Shown here piece after piece: positions 55,770 through 64,000 of a stretch of DNA of 64,000 nt (within the stretch, counting starts at the first letter, position 1; the number at the start of each line of letters is the position of its first letter). Source of the DNA: Sphagnum compactum. Lineage: Eukaryota; Bryophyta; Sphagnopsida; Sphagnales. The position numbers and the translations under genes are program-made. The notes beneath the pieces were generated by a model. The model was not told the DNA's origin. It saw nothing but the letters and a program-made list of their open reading frames with translations, and ran no database searches. Location of the stretch: positions 19,768,213 through 19,832,212 of the forward strand of contig OZ234493.1 in assembly GCA_965153455.1 (NCBI GenBank). The letters are read 5' to 3'.

Positions 55770-56140
55770 AGTTTTGGAAGCGCAAAGGCAACTTTAGGGG
55801 TTTGATAGTTGCATAAAATTCAACTTTGGAAACATGGAAGTAGCTAGAAGGGTTCAACAATTTTGGAGACTTGGTTTTGGAACTGTGGACACAAGTACAG
55901 GGGTTCAATAGTTCTAGAAGTTTAGTTTAGGAAGTGTGAAGGCACTAGAAGGACTAAAATGGTTCAATAATTTTTTAAACTTGGAGAAGGAAGCATGGAG
56001 GCAGCTTGAAGAATTTCAAAATTTTAGAAGCTCAAAGAAGCAAGCATGGAGGCAACTAAGAAGGTTTGATAGGGTTCCATAAATTTGGAAGCTTAGAAAA
56101 ACAAGTGTGGTATTCAACAATTTTGGAAGCTTAGAAGGTT
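55770..56140 (+). repeat. degenerate tandem repeat, ~55-bp unit, about six copies
   Basis: A unit like GCATGGAGGCAACTAGAAGG followed by TTCAACAATTTTGGAAGCTT recurs at about 55831, 55887, 55937, 55993, 56044 and 56105 with 50-61 bp spacing. It is less AT-rich than the surroundings. Confidence 0.7.
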
Positions 56141-56609
56141 GAATCGCATTTTAAAGTACAATTTGACTTTCTTATAAGCAACCAAAAGGGAATGTTTTAT
56201 CAAAGCGATGAAGTGCATCGTTTTAAGGTGAAGACTATAATCTTTCTGAAGTAATGGGCTTTGTAGGCAAAGTTCTTAAAGATGTCAATGTGTTTTATGA
56301 TCGTCAAAAAAAAATTATGTTTAAGAAACTATCATTTTGGTTGTGTGGTCTTTTTCCACACTTTGTTGCTCTATTTCTACCCTTTGTTACAAGTTTTCCA
56401 AATATGTATAAACTTTAACTACTAGTTAATTAGCTAATCTCTCAACATAATACCTTTACACCAACCCTTACAAATAATATATGAATAAGTTGATGCAGAC
56501 GAACCCACATCAAACTCCAATCTTAACCCAAAAATGTGCATTCAATTTGAATGCAACTTATTGCCACCTTTCATGGATTTTCTTGTGATTTCACACATTT
56601 TCCCTTCCT

Positions 56610-56900
56610 ATGACCCTTTCAATGTTTTGGCATATGCGACGAATAAACAAAGCATGGTCTAAGGTGGTTGGAGAAAATGTCTTTAGGAATGCATTGGAGA
56701 TGGTGAAAATAGACCATAGACCTTATCTTCTTTCTATTTCTAAAATTGAACATTCAAGGACATGTTTTCAAAAACATTTTGAGCATGAGTTCAAATTCTT
56801 GAAGGTGTGTTTGGACATTACTAACATAAATCCCAACTTATGTGATTTAGATTCAATTTTTTTAGATTATGCTTCTAATGAATTACAATTACTTGAGTAG
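56610..56900 (+). pseudogene. open fragment of an unidentified gene, possibly F-box-like
   Basis: A 96-codon open frame reads MRRINKAWSKVVGENVFRNA, LEMVKIDHRPYLLSISKIEH and FEHEFKFLKVCLDITNINPN. The RRINKAWSKVVG part resembles the second helix of F-box domains, but the first half of the box is absent. The frame is longer than expected by chance in this AT-rich DNA. No promoter or partner exon is visible. Confidence 0.3.
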
Positions 56901-58536
56901 AACCATGTTGTAAATGACATGTTTATGCTAAGACCAAGGATTTTGAATTTTGTAAAGTGGGGAAACCTTTTTAAATTTCATGTTATGAATATTTAATAAA
57001 ATTGAATCTATGTTCTCTACTTTTCAAAGAACGTACAAATCTAAAACATTTTGTCCTTTCAAACTATCATTATTGACCATCTAAGAATGTTTTTTCATGT
57101 GGAAATCCAATGTGGGCTTGAATTACACCAAACCCTAAATTAGTACTAGAATTTCAAGGTTATCATATCATCTTTCCATCTTTGCAAAATTGTTAGTGGA
57201 TCTTCTTTCACTTTAAAATTGATTCAATTTTTCTTAAACATATCCAAGTTTTAAATATGGTTTGCAAGGTTGTAAAATCTTCTTTTAGATCCATTATTTT
57301 TATCAGTAGATTTTGGTATGGCATGTATGGCAAATTTTGACCTTTTCATGGAATAAAAAACAAGCGACTTCCATTCACCTGCACATGAACATGTTTTAAC
57401 CACAATATGTTGGAAGGCAAAGGTGATGTGGAAAGAAAAACACATAGATAATTAATGGAGTCTATACAACTCAGTACGTTGGCAATTGCATATAACCTTC
57501 ATTTTGGGTAGTATAGTTTGGACAATTATCTCAATTGATTCTTAGTGTAATATGGAAAATTTTATTCGCTGCATACAAATCATAATACTCAAATCGTACA
57601 TTCCAATAAAAAACATTAAAAGACCTATTGCAAGAAGCATTGAAGGAATTGAAAACATGGATGCCCAATGAAGATGATTATGACAATTCCACTTTTCAAT
57701 GTGATGATATTTTAGAAAAATTGAAGACCATTAACAAACACACCTTTAACAATGTTTTAAAAAGGCGACAATCCTTTATAGATGGTGCAAAATTCACATT
57801 TGCAATTAGTGTTTCAATAGACATTTAAATTGTTCATGTAAATATTAATGCCCTAAGTTTTGTATCAACTATGAGTTATACTACTTCAATTGAGAAACAT
57901 GTTCAACATATGTCAAAGGCTATACGTTGAACATTCAATTTACTAATATTGTGTGCATGGCTACACAATTTCAATTGAATAATGAAATTAAAGATGTTTT
58001 ATTACTGACCATGTTTACCCAACAAAAACATAACAAGGCCCAAATTGCAAATATGAAACAAGCTAAAAAATTGGAAGTGATATGCAAAGAGGGGTTGAAG
58101 ACAAAAGTAAAATTAATCCTAGGTTTTTAACAATCTATTTCAAATAAATCCAAAATCTTACTTGTTTATAAATTGGAAATAACTATATTACAATAAAAAA
58201 ATCTGAAATAAATTAAAAATTCTAAAAATAAAGACAAGTTTTAGACTTGTGATTACAAAATCCAAAAAAAAAATCTTCTTTTAAGGAAAAAAATTAGATT
58301 AAAATAATAATTTTAGACTTGAAATTTAGGATTATAGTAATAAAAATGATTTTTTTAGAAGTATAATAATAATTTTAGACTTGAAATTTTAAGTTGTATT
58401 AATAAAAAATAATTTTCTAAAATAATTTCAAACTTGACATTTCAGAATGCACAAATAAAAATGATTTATCTAGAAGATGAAATTTCAAATTCCAAAGATG
58501 AGATACAAGTTTTATACTTGAAATTTTAGTTTATAA
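56901..58536. other. AT-rich sequence with scattered coding-like frames
   Basis: Open pieces at 57628-57828 (QEALKELKTWMPNEDDYDNS) and 57927-58130 (KQAKKLEVICKEGLKTKVKL) may be the decayed upstream part of the hAT relic; no direct support. 58140-58540 is poor in complexity. Confidence 0.3.
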
Positions 58537-59012
58537 AAATGATGGATGTTATGGGGGTAATGTATCCCCAATATTGGCTTCAAGTTGATGTTGAATTTTT
58601 TTCAAAGGCACTTCACGTTGTTGAAAACACATTATTGTTATGAACGGAAGTTGAACATTTCATCTTCACCCATCTTGAGCCCAAGTGCCCTTGAGTTGCA
58701 ATGCAGCACATTCAAATGCACCATGAAAGCAAACACCACCTCTACCATGGAACCGCCAATCTTGTTGAATCCATTCATTTGCTTATGGAAGACACTTTCA
58801 ATTTCCAGGGTTCTATAAAACTCTATTTCAAAATATTTAAACTAGCAAAAACTGTTGTAATTCAAATGTTAAGGAGTTCATTCTCCTTTATGAAATCAAA
58901 GTTGCATAATAGATTCAATGAACACCTTTTAATAGTGGTTGGCATGTATTCACAAAGTTCTTACACCTTACAAAACTTCCCATATGATGTAGCTTCTAAT
59001 GATTGGAAGTAG
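58537..59012 (+). pseudogene. hAT transposase relic (C-terminal dimerisation region)
   Basis: Begins MDVMGVMYPQYWLQVDVEFF, a motif typical of plant hAT-like proteins. It continues RHFTLLKTHYCYERKLNISS and LELQCSTFKCTMKANTTSTM, then shifts frame to FKLAKTVVIQML, SFSFMKSKLHNRFNEHLLIV and VGMYSQSSYTLQNFPY. This is the hAT dimerisation domain with the usual GSVEDERTFS block partly deleted. At least one frameshift is present. Inactive. Confidence 0.72.
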
Positions 59013-60889
59013 GTGAAAATTACGAAAACAAAAGCTTAATGTGATTTCCTGACTTTTATTCCATTCTTAATGATGATAAATTGCTTAAAATTGAGTTTAA
59101 AGTTATGAAAGCTAAAAATTAAATGGTTTTTCATGGTTGTTTTGGTGATGTTTTTTGTTTGTGTTGTTTCTTATTCGGCCTTTTATCATGTTTAAACATG
59201 TTTTTTTTTTTTTTTCCATTTGTTGTTGCGCTCATGAGTTCAATCCTTTAAGTCATGTTTCAATCCCAATTTTGATAGTTTTTGTGCTTTGGAATTTGTA
59301 CCCCTATTCTCATCTAGTGTCTACTAGACTATGTTATGGGCGATTCATTTCTCCCTTGCAAATATCTAGTTTTTTCCTTTTTATGTTCCTTTGTATGTGG
59401 TATCTTGGTTTTTTGCCTTAACTTCTTTAAACATGTGGATTATGGATTATGGGCATTGGGCCTTGACATGATAATTTTGTCATATGTGCAATCTCTAAAT
59501 GCGATCTAGGTCATATGTTCAATTTTGATCATGATTCCTGAAAATGTTATTTGTTATAACTTCTTGAAGTGCAATGGTCATATGTTCCAAAAACGAAGTG
59601 GTCATTTGGGTCATATGTTCAATATCTTGAATTTGCAATTTTCATTCGTCATATTTTTCATTTTGGAATCCATGACTTTTATGTCGTAATTTGTATCATG
59701 GGTTTAAGGTCATATATTGCACCTTATGAAAGATAATTCAACTAGCTACATCTGAGAGAAGAATAAGGATTTCAAGATGTCCATCAAATCCCATTTGATT
59801 TAACCTTTTTGTATGTAGGTCATTTCATAATACTTCATATAATTGTTATTTATTTGTCACAAGTTATTGCTGAAGTAAACATGAACCTTTTGCTAATTTT
59901 ACACAAATTTTTTTGGGGCACATAGCCAATTTTTGATTTAAAAAATAAATCATTAGCCATATGCCTTATGCTTCAATGTTTGTATTATTGACAAAAATGT
60001 ACCCATATTTTTTAATATTAAAGCCATTCATTCGAAATTCAAAATTTAAAAAAAAAAAAAAGGTTGTTCTAGTCAGTAATGTTTGCCATAAGTACCATAT
60101 CTTAGTGGTGACATTTTCTTGTCACAAAGTTGAGTGGTTTTTTCAGTATATATATTTCAATTATTTGAAATTTTTTTTAGGGTATTAAATCTTCACTTTT
60201 TTGATAATTGATTTTTTTTTAGTTTTATTTTATGATGCGTCATCTTTTTGTGGGTTTTTTTGGGTCTATTTTATGTTTTATACTCAATTGACCTTTATAC
60301 CTAAACATTTATCATGCCTTTTTCGTGTTTTTTCCCCATTTTATTTATATTTATGGTTTTGAATCATTCTTTTTGTTGCCTTTTCATTTGTTCTTGTTGT
60401 TTCCCTCAAAAGAAAATATTTGAAAATGCTCAACCAATGTTTTTTTGTCACCCTTCCATTTGGTTTTGCTATTTTTTCGTTGATTTCTTGTTGGACCTTT
60501 ATCAATGTGTTTAATTACAAAAAATGGCATTTGTTAATTTCCCTTTGGTGTTCCATCATGTTTTTAATTTCTTTAACATTTGCTCTAGATGTTTTTCCCT
60601 TAATATCTTGTTTTTGGTGGTCAATTGATGGTTTAGTTTTTATATTTTGTTCTTGTTGCGTTAACCTAGATGCCTTATATTTGTTCTTGCCTTAATTTCT
60701 TGTTTTTTAGGTTCAATCAATGTGTTTGGTCGTAATTATATTTAATTATATTTATTTTAGTTTTTGAAGCACTCAATTGATGTTTTGACTTGTCATTTGT
60801 GTAATTAAAGAGTCACCTAGCAAGATGTTTCAAAGTTAGGAGAGATTTGAATGGCCTTATGTGCATTGTGAAATTGCTCTATTGTATTA
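59013..60889. other. T-rich desert
   Basis: Long T-rich tracts (for example 59199-59217). A recurrent GGTCATATGTTCAA is found near 59511, 59578 and 59612. No gene. Confidence 0.4.
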
Positions 60890-61080
60890 GGTTCAATGAT
60901 TTTTTAAAACAAAATCCCGGGTTTTTTCACAAAAGATTGGGAAATGTTTGGAAGAGAATGTTTTTCTAGTGTAAATTTTGACTAATTTTGCTATTTTTTA
61001 AGAGCTTTACTACATTTTTTATATCACAATATTTGGGGGTGGAGAGGGGGAGGAAAGAAAAAAGCTTGATTAGGTTGTGT
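60890..61080 (+). repeat. AT-rich repeat family A, copy 4 (partial)
   Basis: CTAGTGTAAATTTTGACTAA near 60967, then a TTTTTATATCACAATATTTG block, corresponds to the central part of copies 1-3. The outer parts are not recognisable. Confidence 0.45.
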
Positions 61081-61444
61081 AGCCATAAGTTATGTATATT
61101 TACACTTTTAGAAATGTTGCTAGCTTCTGCTGTTGTTGTATTGGTTAAATTTTTCGCCAACTTGTAATGAAATTTCGTGGTAAGTATGGCCCAAGGTAAA
61201 AACCCTTGGGGGAGGCCGTTGCCAAAATTGGCTTTACCTCATGTGATAACTGGCGAAAAGTTAGCCAAGTGTTCACACTTTGCATTTGTAATATCGCCAT
61301 AAATGCACCAAATTTTCCTTAATAATAGCGTCCTTTTCCATTTTTCGAAAATCTTAAAGAAAAAAGGCTCGGGAAGGTGAAAAAATGGCGGTTAAAAACG
61401 GTCAACAGTGTTTTCTGCCCTCGTTACCGGAAAAGGAAACAATC

Positions 61445-61493
61445 GTGTCGGGGAACTTTCTAGGGTCTGCAAGTGTCGGGGAACTTTCTAGAA
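61445..61493 (+). promoter_or_regulatory. heat-shock elements upstream of HSP90
   Basis: GAACTTTCTAGAA at 61481-61493 is a perfect three-unit heat-shock element (GAA nn TTC nn GAA). GAACTTTC at 61453-61460 is a two-unit one. The two sit in a direct repeat of GTGTCGGGGAACTTTCTAG (61445-61463 and 61473-61491). Further half-sites (GGGAACTC, TTCTTGAA near 61635) follow. They lie about 600 bases upstream of the HSP90 ATG. Confidence 0.75.
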
Positions 61494-62094
61494 ACTGTGA
61501 GTAGGGGAACGCCCTTGTTTCTCTCTGGAGAACAGACAAGGGGAAGTAAGTTATACGAGGAACACGGGAACTCACTTGGGAACTCGTTCGACTCAGAGGA
61601 TGGATTTATAACAAAATGACTGAGTTTTAGAAATTCTTGAATTTTATCGACCGTTAGACTTGATCAGTTATGTGATCGGACGGTGAGAAGCTCGTAGAAA
61701 GTACTAGAAGCGGCGTAAGCGGGATTCATGATGCTCCCTGTTTCGAGAGTGAAGGTGTCAACGGGCCAGATGCTACCATCCTTGTGGATCGGACGGTGAC
61801 AAGTGGACCTAGGTCGTTCCTGTTTGTGAGCGCCCGCCCTTCAAAGACCCCCGCTCCATGCTTGCGCTCGCGCATATGTTTCATACTGCTTTCTTTCATC
61901 TTTGCTCTCGCAGAAATCGCGCAGTCGATATTCCATTTCTCGTGTATATCTTCGGCTTCCTCGTCGTGCTCTGCATCTGCACAGTATTTTGTGTGATTTT
62001 GTGAAACGGTTTTTGGTCGTGGATTTCGTGAGTTAGGTTCAGAAGCCGGCCGATTTGTTGAAACTCTGTTTTGGTTGCGTTGAAGTTGAAAGCG

Positions 62095-64000
62095 ATGGCG
62101 ATCGTGTCCGAGGACGAGCAGCAGTCGGGAAGTGATATGATAGTCGAGGAGCCGCAGCAAGGAGGGGAGGTGGAGACCTTCGCTTTCCAGGCCGAGATTA
62201 ATCAGCTGTTGAGTCTTATCATCAACACTTTTTACAGTAATAAGGAGATCTTCCTTCGGGAGCTTGTTTCCAATGCCTCTGATGTAAGCTAGCTATCTCT
62301 CTGCCTACATGCTGTCCGAAATCTTGATATTCCGAGAACATGATAGAATAATATTTTTCTATGTATGGAAACTCAAGTGAAAAATAAATATAATGAAGGC
62401 GGCCTTTCTCGGTGCGCCTTTATGTGCTTTAGATTTTTCTGGTTTTCCTGTCGGTTGTTCCTTAATGCTACACGCACATCTCTCTGGTGAAACTTTTTGT
62501 TATCCGGCTAAATTCAGTCATCTAGAGTTCACCTGTCGACTTCTGCGAACCGTAGGACTTGGGCCTGGACTTCCAGTGTTGCCGTAAGATGAAGAGAAAG
62601 CGTTTCGCAGCTGATTGAGCCGTGCGACATGTATTTCCTCTTGCCGTATGCTGTCGTAGCGTGTTTCGGCTTCTGGACTGCATACTCTTGAAGAAACAGA
62701 TTTCTTAGATTCTGAATTAAAATCTGAACTCTTGCACTCTCATTGGCCTATTCTATCTTCTGAAAATGGGATTGTGGATTGTGTGTGAGTTTTCAAACGC
62801 TTCCCCTTTTTGCAGTGCTATGCACTTGTTTATTTTCTATAAATAGTGGCAATCGACAGTGTCGTGGGTGCTCATTCCTATTGTACTTTTGCAGGCATTG
62901 GACAAGATTCGGTTTGAAGGTCTAACAGACAAAAGTAAGCTGGAGAGCCAGCCTGAGCTCTTCATTCACATAGTGCCAGACAAAACCAACAACACTATTG
63001 CAATTATTGACTCAGGAATTGGAATGACCAAGGCTGGTAAGGATTTTAAAACTCTAACATCAAGTTTTTCTCGATTGTTGACTATTGAAGCAGGTGGATT
63101 TTGTGGTTGCAAGTTTGCTGTCTTTGAGTCACTTCAGATTGGCTGACAATGGTTGCTCTGCAGTGTTGATTCTACTTCATGTGTGATGACTCAACCTGGC
63201 TTCCTGTGATACAGATCTGGTGAACAATCTTGGAACAATTGCAAGATCAGGAACTAAATCATTCATGGAGGCACTCTCTGCTGGAGCGGATATCAGCATG
63301 ATTGGACAGTTTGGAGTGGGATTTTACTCTGCATACTTGGTTGCTGACAAAGTTGTGGTCACATCCAAGCACAATGACGATGAGCAATATGTCTGGGAGT
63401 CTCAGGCTGGAGGCTCTTTCACCATTCGAAGAGATACTGGTATGCAATCTTGAAGTCTCACATCAAATGTGTGTTCTCTTCCTGATGTTGAACGTCATTG
63501 GCAACTGAGTGCAACTAGTGTTTTCACTGTTCTGGCCTGTTCCAAGTGGATTGTCAAGTCCTGTGGTGTTTGGTGAAGGATCCACAGCAGTTATTTGTCA
63601 TATTCATTCCAACAATCTCAGTTTCCACTACTTTTGTTCAGTCAACTTTTGAAACTTTTGAAGGGTTTTAGTACTTGTAATGAGCTTTTTGTAGTACCTG
63701 TTCAGTTAATGTTGTTTGAATAGAAATCTTTTCAGTTTGTGGTGGTGGGTGTGTTCATTTATTCCAATTGCCATTATTCAGGTATGCCATGGTGTTAGTT
63801 CTGGGACTGATTTGATGTGAGTGTACCACTGTGAAGGTGAGGACTTGGGTCGGGGCACAAAGATCCTTTTGCACCTGAAAGAAGATCAGCTGGAATATCT
63901 GGAGGAAAGGAAGTTGAAGGACTTGGTGAAGAAGCACTCAGAGTTCATCAGTTACCCCATCTCTCTGTGGACTGAGAAGACAACTGAGAAGGAGGTGTCA
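62095..64000 (+). CDS. HSP90: cytosolic-type heat shock protein 90, 3' truncated by window end
   Basis: ATP-dependent chaperone. Exons 62095-62283, 62895-63036, 63215-63439 and 63837->64000 join in phase. The ATG at 62095 gives an acidic N-terminal extension of about 28 residues ([20 protein letters not shown]) before [20 protein letters not shown], where usual cytosolic HSP90s have only a few residues. GHKL ATPase motifs are present: [89 protein letters not shown] and [20 protein letters not shown] follow at the window end. The acceptor before 63837 has a poor pyrimidine tract, but the junction restores the family sequence exactly. Confidence 0.95.

Noticed and set aside
61726-62160. Minus-strand 144-codon frame over the HSP90 start
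   Set aside because: It overlaps the 5' UTR and first exon of a clear gene and matches no family.

Overview
The window is eukaryotic nuclear DNA from a land plant. Genes have many GT-AG introns, and both strands carry plant-specific families: a POLAR-like polarity protein, a proline-rich extensin-like receptor kinase (PERK), a strictosidine-synthase-like protein and a DYW-type PPR editing factor. The near-identical PPR repeats, the large AT-rich repeat deserts and the low gene density suggest a fern. That lineage call is inference; I cannot test it here.

Layout. 1-4.6 kb: 3' part of a POLAR-like gene (+). 6.5-11.0 kb: complete four-exon PERK (+). 11.75-16.22 kb: a LINE (-) with a 10-bp target-site duplication, inserted into an older AT-rich repeat. 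20.6-21.6 kb: intronless rhomboid-family gene (+). 23.0-24.9 kb: four-exon strictosidine-synthase-like gene (-) with a GC-AG intron. 25.8-27.6 kb: traces of an unidentified minus-strand gene. 28-45 kb: a gene desert with three local tandem-repeat blocks, SINE-like pieces, a decayed PPR-DYW tail, an unidentified pseudogene, a pogo-like DDE transposase relic and one arm of a long inverted duplication. 45.3-48.3 kb: PPR-DYW gene (-) carrying an N-terminal OSB-type PDF motif. 48.5-49.6 kb: a fold-back sequence and the second arm of the inverted duplication. 51.3-53.9 kb: eight-exon UMP-CMP kinase (-). 54-61 kb: a second desert with tandem repeats and a hAT transposase relic. 61.4-64 kb: heat-shock elements and the first exons of a cytosolic-type HSP90 (+), cut by the window end.

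The genes form no pathway or cluster; they are neighbours in a repeat-rich chromosome. The observations most worth following are the PDF/PPR/DYW fusion, nearly every decay stop codon being explicable by a deamination-type transition, the LINE nested in a repeat whose empty site is visible in two other copies, and a pair of repeat copies in which one module is flipped relative to its neighbour. Exon boundaries were worked out by hand from splice-site consensus and reading phase and are not backed by transcripts.
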